In this document: positions 8,409 to 14,430 of the stretch, one piece after another
Position numbering within the stretch: position 1 is the stretch's first letter
Layout of the letters: every line of letters starts with the position of its first letter
Source of the DNA: BM524 sp041554435
Lineage (GTDB): Bacteria > Bacteroidota > Bacteroidia > Bacteroidales > F082
Length of the DNA: 17,598 nucleotides
Reading direction: 5' to 3'
Assembly: GCA_041554435.1 (NCBI GenBank)
Contig: JBFFLX010000067.1
Span: 1 to 17,598, forward strand
The notes under the pieces: model-generated
The model's input: only the letters and a program-made list of their open reading frames with translations
Databases searched by the model: none
Told to the model about the DNA's origin: nothing
Made by a program: the position numbers and the translations under genes

Positions 8409-8452
8409 AAAAAAAAAGCCCTTAACACGAAAAACGTATTAAGGGCTTTTTT
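8409..8452 (-). terminator. Intrinsic terminator of the rplM-rpsI-rpsB-tsf operon
   Basis: The arms GCCCTTAA (8418-8425) and TTAAGGGC (8439-8446) form an 8-bp stem, extended by A/T pairs on both sides. The 13-base loop has a further ACG/CGT pairing. On the minus strand the stem is followed by nine U residues (8417-8409). It begins 18 bases after the tsf stop. T residues on the other side also make it potentially bidirectional. Confidence 0.88.
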
Positions 8453-8469
8453 AAAGTTTTATTAAGTTC

Positions 8470-9300
8470 TTAGCTCTGAAGAGCAAGACGTTTAAAAGCA
8501 GTTACAGTAAGATCTTTGTCAACTGATTTAAGATACTGAGAAACTGATTGTTTTGAATCTTTAATGAAAGCCTGATTTAATAAAGTATTTTCTTTAAAGA
8601 ATTTATTCAATTTACCAATAGCAATTTTTTCAAGCATTTCTTCTGGTTTACCTTCCTGACGAGCTTGATCTTTACCAATTTCAATTTCACGATCGATCAT
8701 TTCCTGAGAAACATCTTCTTTGTCTAAAGAAACAGGCGACATAGCAGCAATTTGCATAACTACATCTTTACCGGCGTCTGCTAAGTTATCACCAGCTTTG
8801 TTGAAACCTGCAACAGTTGCAATACGGTTTCCCGGGTGAATATAAGCATATACTGATTCGGCTTCAATAACATCATAATGACCTAATTGAATTTTCTCAC
8901 CTATAACACCTGTTTGATCAGTAATAGTTTCTTCAACTGTTCTTCCGTCAAGAGTTAGGGCCTTAAGAGCATCTTCACTTGCTGCACGATTTTCTATACC
9001 TAAATCTAATACGCTTTGAACATAAGAAATGAAGTCAGCATTTTTAGCAACGAAATCAGTTTCGCAATTTATCATAATTGCAGCACCATATTTTTTGTCA
9101 TCACTAACTTTAGCAAGAACAACACCTTCACCGGCTTCGCGATCAGCACGTTTAGCGGCTACTTTTTGTCCTTTTTTTCTTAGTACGTCAATTGCTTTTT
9201 CAAGGTCTCCGTCACATTCTACCAATGCATTTTTACAATCCATCATACCTGCACCGGTAATTTTTCTGAGTTCGTTTACCTGTTGGGCTGTTATTTTCAT
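8470..9300 (-). CDS. tsf: Elongation factor Ts
   Basis: A 276-residue EF-Ts, the nucleotide exchange factor that releases GDP from EF-Tu. The N-terminal UBA-like domain reads VNELRKITGAGMMDCKNAL (9-27), with TGAGMMDCK the family signature. The core motif INCETDFVAKN (about 77-87), also an EF-Ts signature, follows, and the rest has the expected dimerisation-domain length. It is the last gene of the ribosomal operon, 29 bp after rpsB, and is followed directly by a strong terminator. The rpsB-tsf pairing is almost universal in bacteria. Confidence 0.97.
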   Translation of the reverse strand: MKITAQQVNELRKITGAGMMDCKNALVECDGDLEKAIDVLRKKGQKVAAKRADREAGEGVVLAKVSDDKKYGAAIMINCETDFVAKNADFISYVQSVLDLGIENRAASEDALKALTLDGRTVEETITDQTGVIGEKIQLGHYDVIEAESVYAYIHPGNRIATVAGFNKAGDNLADAGKDVVMQIAAMSPVSLDKEDVSQEMIDREIEIGKDQARQEGKPEEMLEKIAIGKLNKFFKENTLLNQAFIKDSKQSVSQYLKSVDKDLTVTAFKRLALQS

Positions 9301-9329
9301 CTTAAATACAGTTTTATCTTAAAATATTA

Positions 9330-10226
9330 TTATTTCTTTTTCGAAACTGGTTTTCTAGTCCTTTTTGGTTTAGAAGTTTCTTTTTCACCATCAGCTGTTT
9401 TAGCTTTTGCTTTTACCTTTGCTTTTTCAGCATCAATATCGGCCTGAGCTTCAGCATCTTCAAGTGCTTTTGATTTAACTTTAATCTCTTTAGCTTCCTG
9501 CTCATCTTTAGCTTCCTGATCTTTTTTGTCTTTTGAAAGTTTTCTTTCGTTAAGACCTTCAGCAATAGCTTGAGCCGCAGCAGTAACAATTAAAGAAATT
9601 GATTTAGAAGCATCATCATTGGCAGGAATAGCAAAATCAACAGATGTAGGATCGGAGTTGGTATCAACCATTCCGAAAACAGGGATGTTTAATTTTTTTG
9701 CTTCTGCTAAAGCAATATGTTCTTTATTTATATCAACGATAAACAATGCAGAAGGTATGCGATTCATATCGGCAATACTTCCCAATGTTTTTTCCAATTT
9801 TGCACGTTCACGTGTAATTTGCAGACGTTCACGTTTCGAAAGGTTGTTATAAGCAGGGCTTTTCATCAACTTATCGATACCTGTCATCTTACGAATTGCT
9901 TTTCTAACTGTAGCAAAGTTTGTTAACATACCACCTGTCCAACGCTCAGTAATATATGGCATATTAATTTTCTGCACTGTTTCAGCAACTATATCTTTTG
10001 CTTGCTTTTTAGTGGCAACAAAAAGAATTTTTCTACCTGATTTAGCGATTTGCTTAAGAGCATTTTGCGCTTCATCTAATTTAGCCTGTGTTTTGTACAG
10101 GTCAATGATATGAATACCATTACGCTCCATAAAGATATAAGGAGCCATGTTAGGATTCCACTTACGACGGAGGTGTCCAAAATGAACCCCTGCATCAAGC
10201 ATATCCTCAAAACTTACTTTGATCAT
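9330..10226 (-). CDS. rpsB: 30S ribosomal protein S2, with charged C-terminal extension
   Basis: A 298-residue S2 protein. Family signatures are present: the N-terminal MLDAGVHFGHLRRKWNPNM (9-27), ERWTGGMLTNF (about 93-103), and the later PVFGMVDTNSDP. The conserved body ends near residue 235. The remaining ~63 residues are almost entirely K, E, A, D and R and end in a basic KPKRTRKPVSKKK tail. Such extensions vary among Bacteroidota and are probably disordered. Spacing to rpsI upstream is 107 bp, much wider than elsewhere in this operon, which leaves room for a leader element. Confidence 0.97.
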   Translation of the reverse strand: MIKVSFEDMLDAGVHFGHLRRKWNPNMAPYIFMERNGIHIIDLYKTQAKLDEAQNALKQIAKSGRKILFVATKKQAKDIVAETVQKINMPYITERWTGGMLTNFATVRKAIRKMTGIDKLMKSPAYNNLSKRERLQITRERAKLEKTLGSIADMNRIPSALFIVDINKEHIALAEAKKLNIPVFGMVDTNSDPTSVDFAIPANDDASKSISLIVTAAAQAIAEGLNERKLSKDKKDQEAKDEQEAKEIKVKSKALEDAEAQADIDAEKAKVKAKAKTADGEKETSKPKRTRKPVSKKK

Positions 10227-10263
10227 TACTTTAATTTTTTGTTTACATTCTCTTTAACAACCA

Positions 10264-10307
10264 CCAAATAGTTCATATTGAAGTTTTGGCAGTTTGGATA
10301 CTAAACT
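10264..10307 (-). promoter_or_regulatory. Possible structured leader before rpsB
   Basis: In the 107-bp gap between rpsI and rpsB, AGTTT (10291-10295) can pair with AAACT (10303-10307). An overlapping TTTGG (10293-10297) can instead pair with CCAAA (10264-10268). The two pairings exclude each other. No consensus promoter is found here. S2 represses its own operon in some bacteria, so an autoregulatory leader is possible, but the stems are short. Confidence 0.25.
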
Positions 10308-10333
10308 CGTTCCGGTATAAAGGAAAAAAAATA

Positions 10334-10720
10334 TTAACGTTTACTGAACTGGAATTTCTTACGAGCTTTTGGCTGACCAGGCTTCTTACGTTCCACCATA
10401 CGTGGGTCACGACGAAGTAGTCCGTTTTCTTTAAGAATAGGACGATATTCCGGGTCAATCTTGATAAGCGCGCGTGAAATGGCAAGGCGAAGAGCTTCTG
10501 CCTGTCCGGTAATACCACCGCCATCTAAATTTACTTTAATGTCGTATTTACCTAAGTTGTCGGTCAGCATAAGTGGCTGTTCAACAACATAATGTAAAGT
10601 GGCCATTGGAAAAAATTCTTTATAATCACGTTTGTTTATAGTAATTTTTCCTTCGCCTTCAGTAACGTAAATTCTGGCAATCGCGGTTTTTCTTCTACCG
10701 AGTGTGTTAACAACTTCCAT
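10334..10720 (-). CDS. rpsI: 30S ribosomal protein S9
   Basis: A 128-residue S9 of normal length. It begins MEVVNTLGRRKTAIARIYV, with the GRRKTAIAR motif, contains the family signature GGGITGQAEALRLAISRAL (about 67-85), and ends in the conserved basic tail KKFQFSKR that reaches the ribosomal P site. It starts 7 bp after the rplM stop, the standard L13-S9 pairing, so the two are cotranscribed and probably translationally coupled. Confidence 0.97.
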   Translation of the reverse strand: MEVVNTLGRRKTAIARIYVTEGEGKITINKRDYKEFFPMATLHYVVEQPLMLTDNLGKYDIKVNLDGGGITGQAEALRLAISRALIKIDPEYRPILKENGLLRRDPRMVERKKPGQPKARKKFQFSKR

Positions 10721-10727
10721 TTGTTAA

Positions 10728-11183
10728 TTATCTGATTGATTTTAAATTTATTTTCTTCGGTTTTTGAGCAGTTTGTTCGTGCTCACTTCCGGCATATACA
10801 TAAAGATTGCGGAAAAGATCTGCTCCAAGTTTGTTCTTGGGTAACATACCTTTAATGGCTTTTTCAACCATTGCTGTAGGCTTTTTAGCCATCAACTCGC
10901 GTGCTGTTGCACTTCTCTGTCCACCAGGATAACCACTGTGACGGATATACGTTTTAGCTTCCCATTTGTCACCAGTTAATCTGATCTTATCAGCATTGAT
11001 TATTACAACATTATCACCACAATCTACATGAGGAGTATACTCTGGCTTGTATTTACCACGAAGTAACATAGCAGTGGTAGAAGCTAACCTACCCAACACT
11101 TCATTTTCAGCATCAATTAAAAGCCACTCTTTGTTTACAGTGTTTTTATTAGCACTTACTGTTTTATAACTTAATGTATTCAT
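10728..11183 (-). CDS. rplM: 50S ribosomal protein L13
   Basis: A 151-residue L13. Recognisable segments are WLLIDAENEVLGRLAS (20-35), LLRGKYKPEYTPHVDCGD (about 40-57), and the later AKTYIRHSGYPGG with MVEKAIKGMLPKNKLG, the family signature region. It is the first gene of the rplM-rpsI-rpsB-tsf operon, with a consensus promoter about 55-85 bp upstream. The L13-S9-S2-EF-Ts order is typical of Bacteroidota. Confidence 0.97.
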   Translation of the reverse strand: MNTLSYKTVSANKNTVNKEWLLIDAENEVLGRLASTTAMLLRGKYKPEYTPHVDCGDNVVIINADKIRLTGDKWEAKTYIRHSGYPGGQRSATARELMAKKPTAMVEKAIKGMLPKNKLGADLFRNLYVYAGSEHEQTAQKPKKINLKSIR

Positions 11184-11217
11184 TATATCTTTATGTTTCT
11201 TAAGCCGTTATTTAATT

Positions 11218-11235
11218 AGCCCTAAAAATCGGGCT
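11218..11235 (-). promoter_or_regulatory. Short hairpin at the 5' end of the rplM leader
   Basis: AGCCC (11218-11222) and GGGCT (11231-11235) form a GC-rich 5-bp stem with an 8-base A/T loop, right at the predicted transcription start of the rplM operon. It could lie at the very 5' end of the mRNA and affect its stability. It has no U-tract, so it is not a terminator for the thioredoxin genes. Confidence 0.35.
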
Positions 11236-11236
11236 G

Positions 11237-11268
11237 CAAAAATAGAAACATTATTTGGTATAAACAAA
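11237..11268 (-). promoter_or_regulatory. Promoter of the rplM ribosomal operon (TTTG-N20-TATTTTTG)
   Basis: On the minus strand TTTG (11268-11265), a 20-base spacer and TATTTTTG (11244-11237) match both Bacteroidota promoter elements exactly. The predicted start of transcription leaves a leader of about 45 nt before the rplM ATG at 11183. Confidence 0.7.
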
Positions 11269-11316
11269 TTTGTAAACAATAATTTGTTGATATTTTGTTT
11301 CCTGACCTAACTTCCA

Positions 11317-11361
11317 ATAATTTAAATAGTTACAATTACTTATATGTATGATTTAAATTAT
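11317..11361. repeat. 11-bp AT-only inverted repeat downstream of the thioredoxin genes
   Basis: ATAATTTAAAT (11317-11327) and ATTTAAATTAT (11351-11361) are perfect inverted copies with 23 bases between them, starting 35 bases after the membrane-thioredoxin stop. It may form a 3' hairpin for that transcript, but in such AT-rich DNA chance is a real possibility. Confidence 0.35.
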
Positions 11362-11395
11362 ATAAACTGAATATTTATCTGTTTATTAATGAATA

Positions 11396-11818
11396 TCAGA
11401 GAAGTTCCTTAACAGCTTTAAGTAAAACTCCCTTAGTTTTTACACCGGTAAACTTCTTTACGATCTCACCATCTTTAAAAATAATTATGGTTGGAATACT
11501 CCTTATTCCATATTGTGTCGCCGTTTTTTTATTGCTGTCAACGTCTAGTTTACAGATATTTGCCTTGTCGCCAATACTCTCTGCCACTTCATTAACAATA
11601 GGACCCTGGATTTTACATGGAGTGCACCATTCGGCCCAAAAATCAACTAAAGAAATACCCTTTGAAATGGTATTTTTAAAGTTAGAGTCGCGCAGTATTT
11701 TTAACTTTTCACTTTCTGGTATATCTTTCAAGCCCTTTATCATTTTATACCTTTTGTAAAAGGCAAAGAGAAATACCACTATTAAAATCCCAAACGGTAT
11801 CCAAAAATATAAATTCAT
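11396..11818 (-). CDS. Membrane-anchored thioredoxin (WCTPC)
   Basis: A 140-residue protein. Residues 5-21 form one hydrophobic segment followed by a basic YKRYK cluster. That predicts an uncleaved anchor with the positive side, and therefore the thioredoxin domain, in the cytoplasm by the positive-inside rule. The domain starts near residue 44. The active site is WCTPC with C65 and C68, in VDFWAEWCTPCK, and the cis-proline is P109 in SIPT. These are the features of a working reductase-type thioredoxin, although TP replaces the usual GP between the cysteines. It lies 23 bp behind the smaller thioredoxin-like gene and probably shares its promoter. No oxyR-type or other known partner is fused. 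Confidence 0.88.
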   Translation of the reverse strand: MNLYFWIPFGILIVVFLFAFYKRYKMIKGLKDIPESEKLKILRDSNFKNTISKGISLVDFWAEWCTPCKIQGPIVNEVAESIGDKANICKLDVDSNKKTATQYGIRSIPTIIIFKDGEIVKKFTGVKTKGVLLKAVKELL

Positions 11819-11841
11819 TAAAAAAGTTTTATGATTATTTA

Positions 11842-12171
11842 TTAGGTATCTAACTCTTTTTCTATTAAACGAACCAAATATTCAGTGCTTTCGAGGCCTT
11901 CCATTCTGGCAATTTCCTCTCCATCGTTTAATAGTATTAAATAAGGTATATTTTTTACCCTAAACTTTTCTGTAAGTATCTTGTTGTCGCTCACATTTAT
12001 TTTTCCAATTTTAAGTTTTTCAGGAAATTTGTTCAACAAATCCTTATAAAACTTATCCTGTACATTACATGCAGCACACCATTCAGCCCAAAAGTCAAGA
12101 ATTATTAGACCATTATGTGCCTCTTCTTTCCAATTTGGGAAATTAATCTCTATAAATCGTCCTTTTTTCAT
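11842..12171 (-). CDS. Thioredoxin-like protein with WCAAC active site
   Basis: A 109-residue single thioredoxin fold with no signal or membrane segment, so cytoplasmic. The active site is WCAAC (C32, C35) in ILDFWAEWCAACN and the cis-proline is P76 in NIPY. Between the cysteines it has AA in place of GP, which in thioredoxin-fold proteins changes redox potential, so the role may differ from the WCTPC neighbour. There is no alternative start codon before the core, and the ATG at 12171 is only a few bases from the predicted transcription start. It is the first gene of a two-gene unit that ends at 11396. Confidence 0.85.
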   Translation of the reverse strand: MKKGRFIEINFPNWKEEAHNGLIILDFWAEWCAACNVQDKFYKDLLNKFPEKLKIGKINVSDNKILTEKFRVKNIPYLILLNDGEEIARMEGLESTEYLVRLIEKELDT

Positions 12172-12179
12172 CGCTGCTG

Positions 12180-12212
12180 CAAAGATACGGATTTTAATCG
12201 GGGCAAGTCAAA
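12180..12212 (-). promoter_or_regulatory. Promoter of the thioredoxin pair (TTTG-N21-TATCTTTG)
   Basis: On the minus strand TTTG (12212-12209), 21 bases, then TATCTTTG (12187-12180) match both promoter elements exactly. With a start site 4-8 bases after the -7 element, transcription begins about 1-5 nt before the ATG at 12171, implying a nearly leaderless mRNA. The 9-bp tandem array starts 14 bases upstream of the TTTG. Confidence 0.7.
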
Positions 12213-12225
12213 TTAAATTTGAAAA

Positions 12226-12451
12226 GGTTGGGAAGGTTGGAAAGGGTTGGAAAGGTGGGAAAGGTTGGAAGGGTTGGAAAGGTGGGAAAGGTGGGAAAGG
12301 TGGGAAGGGTTGGAAGGGTTGGAAGGGTGGGAAAGGTTGGAAGGGTGGGAAAGGTTGAAAGGGTTGGAAGGGTTGGAAAGGTTGGAAGGAGGGGAAAGGT
12401 AGGAAAGGTTGGAAAGGTGGGAAAGGGGGGAAGGGTTGGAAAGGCTGAAAG
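12226..12451 (+). repeat. Tandem array of about 25 copies of a 9-bp G-rich unit (consensus GGTTGGAAA / GGTGGGAAR)
   Basis: Twenty-five consecutive units of 9 bases can be laid out from 12226 to 12451, with one extra G at 12244. The commonest forms are GGTTGGAAA, GGTTGGAAG and GGTGGGAAA; a few are diverged (GAGGGGAAA, GGTAGGAAA, GGCTGAAAG). The + strand is strongly G/A-rich with G runs of 2-6 every few bases, so it could form G-quadruplexes. There are no spacers, so this is not a CRISPR array. Frames opened by the 9-bp period (TFPxLP on one strand, VGKVGR on the other) are by-products of the repeat. The array lies directly upstream of the thioredoxin promoter. Confidence 0.95.
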
Positions 12452-12467
12452 CTCCGTCGCCTCGGAG
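12452..12467. repeat. GC-rich hairpin at the end of the G-rich array
   Basis: CTCCG (12452-12456) and CGGAG (12463-12467) form a 5-bp stem with a 6-base loop TCGCCT. It stands out as a GC-rich palindrome at the junction where the first array ends, with one further degenerate unit (TTGGAAAGG) after it. Confidence 0.6.
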
Positions 12468-12495
12468 TTGGAAAGGTTATTTTTATACAATCATA

Positions 12496-12597
12496 CCAAC
12501 AATGACAACAATGACAACAATGACAACAATGACAACAATGACAACAACGATAACAACGATAACTCGATAACAATGATAACCTGATAACTATTGATAA
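12496..12597 (+). repeat. Second tandem array, 9-bp unit ACAACAATG decaying to ATAAC-headed units
   Basis: The first five units (12496-12540) are CCAACAATG and four perfect ACAACAATG copies. They are followed by ACAACAACG, ATAACAACG and then irregular 8-10-base units that begin with ATAAC (ATAACAATG, ATAACCTG, ATAACTATTG). The sequence is unrelated to the G-rich array but has the same 9-base period. Together with that array it fills nearly all of the 464-bp gene-free gap between the thioredoxin gene and oxyR. The remainder, 12598-12635, is plain AT-rich sequence with nothing recognisable. Confidence 0.9.
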
Positions 12598-12635
12598 CTC
12601 TATATTATTCTTTCTAAACTATTCATTTATAAACT

Positions 12636-13577
12636 CTATCTCCACTTTACTATTGTGCCTCTGTTTTTGTTGAGAAGCGATTTTGGGATTGACGTTTTTA
12701 TGGCTTCTGCCAGAAGGTCGATAAATTTCGCCTTTTCGTATTTTCTGGTATAAATTAATGATACCTCTCTTAAAGGAGTAATATTGGAAAATTTACTTAC
12801 TTGTTTTTTCCTTGAAGCACTCATTTCCATGGACGCCAATTCCGGAATCAAAGTATAGCCACCTTCCTTATCAATTATTTTTAATAAGGTGTCGATATTT
12901 CCACCGGCAAACTCAAAAGGAAGGTCTGAATCTTCGGATTTATTTATTTTACATAGATTAACAACCTGATTTCTAAAACAATGGCCGTCGTTTAAAAGCC
13001 AGATGTCATTAGTGTGAATATCCTTTATTTTTATTTTTGACATGGAAGCCAGACGGTGATTTTTGTTGGAATAAATTTGCATTTCCTCATAATAAAGTGG
13101 CCATTCGGTTATTCCATTTTCATTTATAGGACTCACAACTATACCTACATCTATAAGGTCATTTTTTAATTGATAAATTATGTCTTCCGTGACGATTTCT
13201 TTTACAATCAGATGCAAGTTTGGGTTTTCCGATTTAAACTTCCCGGTAAACCGGGCTAATAAATATGGTGAAATTGTTGGGATTACTCCAATTCGAAAAT
13301 CGCCAAACAAATCGTCTTTTTCTTCCTGTATTAATTGGTCGAGGCGTTTTGATTCATCCAAAATTTTACGGGCCTGTTCAATTATCTTTTTTCCGGTTAC
13401 TGTGGGAATTACAGGTTGTTTGCTTCTGTCGAATATTTTTAAATCCAACTGATCTTCCAACTTTATTATTTGCATACTTAGTGTTGGCTGTGTTACAAAG
13501 CACTTCTCGGCTGCAGTGGCAAAATGCCTGTATGTGTCAACAGCAACTATATATTCCAACTGAATTAAGCTAATCAT
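12636..13577 (-). CDS. oxyR: Hydrogen-peroxide-responsive LysR-family regulator OxyR
   Basis: A 313-residue LysR-type regulator. The winged helix-turn-helix is at about 5-60 (FATAAEKCFVTQPTLSMQI). The effector domain contains WLLNDGHCFRNQVVNLC with C200 and C209 nine residues apart. These align with the peroxide-sensing C199 and C208 of E. coli OxyR in a closely similar context (DGHC-R-Q). Peroxide should form the C200-C209 disulfide and switch on target promoters. The gene is divergent from dps, a classic OxyR target, and a candidate binding site lies within the 107-bp gap. A binding site this close to its own ATG would also fit autoregulation. Confidence 0.93.
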   Translation of the reverse strand: MISLIQLEYIVAVDTYRHFATAAEKCFVTQPTLSMQIIKLEDQLDLKIFDRSKQPVIPTVTGKKIIEQARKILDESKRLDQLIQEEKDDLFGDFRIGVIPTISPYLLARFTGKFKSENPNLHLIVKEIVTEDIIYQLKNDLIDVGIVVSPINENGITEWPLYYEEMQIYSNKNHRLASMSKIKIKDIHTNDIWLLNDGHCFRNQVVNLCKINKSEDSDLPFEFAGGNIDTLLKIIDKEGGYTLIPELASMEMSASRKKQVSKFSNITPLREVSLIYTRKYEKAKFIDLLAEAIKTSIPKSLLNKNRGTIVKWR

Positions 13578-13636
13578 AACAATATAGATAAAAACTATAA
13601 AAATATAAAAAATATTGATTTGACATATATTGTTAT
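13576..13636. repeat. 11-bp perfect inverted repeat spanning the oxyR-dps gap
   Basis: ATAACAATATA (13576-13586) and TATATTGTTAT (13626-13636) are perfect inverted copies, centre to centre 50 bp, about five helical turns. The left arm overlaps the oxyR start codon and the right arm lies in the spacer of the dps promoter. Confidence 0.6.
13584..13598. promoter_or_regulatory. Candidate OxyR binding half-site
   Basis: ATAGATAAAAACTAT fits the published E. coli OxyR half-site pattern ATAGnTnnnAnCTAT at every fixed position. Its centre is about 66 bases before the predicted dps transcription start, a normal activator position, and 7 bases before the oxyR start codon. The second half-site expected after a 7-base gap is poor, so the site is incomplete by the E. 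coli rule. Confidence 0.6.
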
Positions 13637-13650
13637 AGGAAGTATTTTTG
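13619..13650 (+). promoter_or_regulatory. dps: Promoter of dps (TTTG-N20-TATTTTTG)
   Basis: TTTG (13619-13622), a 20-base spacer and TATTTTTG (13643-13650) match both Bacteroidota promoter elements exactly. The predicted leader is about 28 nt before the dps ATG at 13685. Confidence 0.7.
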
Positions 13651-13684
13651 CTTAAAAATTAAAACAACACATAAAAATAAAGAC

Positions 13685-14152
13685 ATGAATAGAATAGGAA
13701 TAGATAAAATAAAATCAGAGAAATTAGCAAATAGTTTAAACGATTTACTTGCGAACTATCAGGTGTTTTACACTAATGTGAGAGGATTTCACTGGAATGT
13801 AAGAGGTGAAAAGTTCTTCGAATTACACATAAAATTTGAAGAATTATATAACGACTTAAACATAAAAATTGATGAGATTTCAGAGCGTATACTTACATTG
13901 GGTCACACTCCTGCACATAGTTTTTCGGATTACCTAAAAACTTCTGAAATTGCTGAAGCGGAAAACACAGTTGATGGAAAACATAATGTTGAAAGTTTAG
14001 TAAACAGTTTAAGCTTACTAATTGGGAAACAGCGTTTGATACTTAATGAATCGGCCGACGCAAATGATGAAGGTACTAACAGTTTGATGAGCGATTACAT
14101 CAGAGAACAGGAAAAACTTGTTTGGATGTATGATGCTTTCCTGAATAAATAA
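13685..14152 (+). CDS. dps: DNA-protecting ferritin-like protein Dps
   Basis: A 155-residue Dps of normal length. The inter-subunit ferroxidase ligands are all present: H36 (RGFHWNVRG), H48 and E52 (FELHIKFEELY), D63 and E67 (KIDEISERI). These correspond to H51, H63, D67, D78 and E82 of E. coli Dps with a constant offset of 15, the third being a conservative Asp-to-Glu change. Dps forms a hollow dodecamer that oxidises Fe(II) with peroxide and stores it. The N-terminal tail is short with few lysines, so direct DNA binding is uncertain. Its position opposite oxyR, with a candidate OxyR site between them, indicates peroxide induction. Confidence 0.95.
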   Translation: MNRIGIDKIKSEKLANSLNDLLANYQVFYTNVRGFHWNVRGEKFFELHIKFEELYNDLNIKIDEISERILTLGHTPAHSFSDYLKTSEIAEAENTVDGKHNVESLVNSLSLLIGKQRLILNESADANDEGTNSLMSDYIREQEKLVWMYDAFLNK

Positions 14153-14182
14153 TTAATGATTTTGAATTATTTTGGTTGAATA

Positions 14183-14202
14183 CATTATTGGAAACAATAA
14201 TG
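14183..14202 (+). other. 8-bp hairpin with GAAA loop after dps
   Basis: CATTATTG (14183-14190), loop GAAA, CAATAATG (14195-14202): a perfect 8-bp stem closed by a GNRA tetraloop, 31 bases after the dps stop. It lacks a proper U-tract and probably stabilises the 3' end ahead of the real terminator. Confidence 0.6.
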
Positions 14203-14216
14203 CTTTTATTAAATAG

Positions 14217-14250
14217 AGGGCGATTAGCGAAGGTTGATCGTCCTTTTTTT
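14217..14250 (+). terminator. Intrinsic terminator of dps
   Basis: AGGGCGAT (14217-14224) pairs with ATCGTCCT (14237-14244), eight base pairs with one G-U, followed by seven T residues (14244-14250). It lies about 65 bases after the dps stop. Confidence 0.8.
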
Positions 14251-14284
14251 GTATTATTTGCAAATAAATCGACACTTTAAAATA

Positions 14285-14315
14285 TTGATTTTCGGTACTT
14301 GATTGCTTATCTTTG
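14285..14315 (+). promoter_or_regulatory. Promoter of the outer-membrane-like protein gene (TTG-N20-TATCTTTG)
   Basis: TTG (14285-14287), 20 bases and TATCTTTG (14308-14315) match the Bacteroidota promoter pattern. The predicted start site leaves a leader of about 108 nt before the ATG at 14431, unusually long for this window. Nothing recognisable is seen in that leader. Confidence 0.6.
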
Positions 14316-14430
14316 TGAAAATCAAATACTTTAAATTTTACACCAAAACCAAATTCAATATATTCTATTTAAAAAGTGCAATAAAAGAATCTTGAAATTT
14401 ACATAAAGCCAGATTAATAAGTGTTTTAAA

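Noticed and set aside
12194..12584. Three open frames across the tandem arrays (one TFPxLP-rich, one phenylalanine/proline/glutamine-rich on the minus strand, one VGKVGR-rich on the plus strand)
   Set aside because: A 9-bp period keeps every frame open on both strands. The encoded peptides are just the repeat read in different frames, with no leader, domain or start context.
12226..12597. CRISPR array
   Set aside because: Repeats are head-to-tail 9-mers without spacers, and no cas genes are in the window.
14183..14202. GAAA-loop hairpin as the dps terminator
   Set aside because: It is followed by CTTTTATT rather than a U-tract, and a better terminator with seven Ts follows at 14217-14250.
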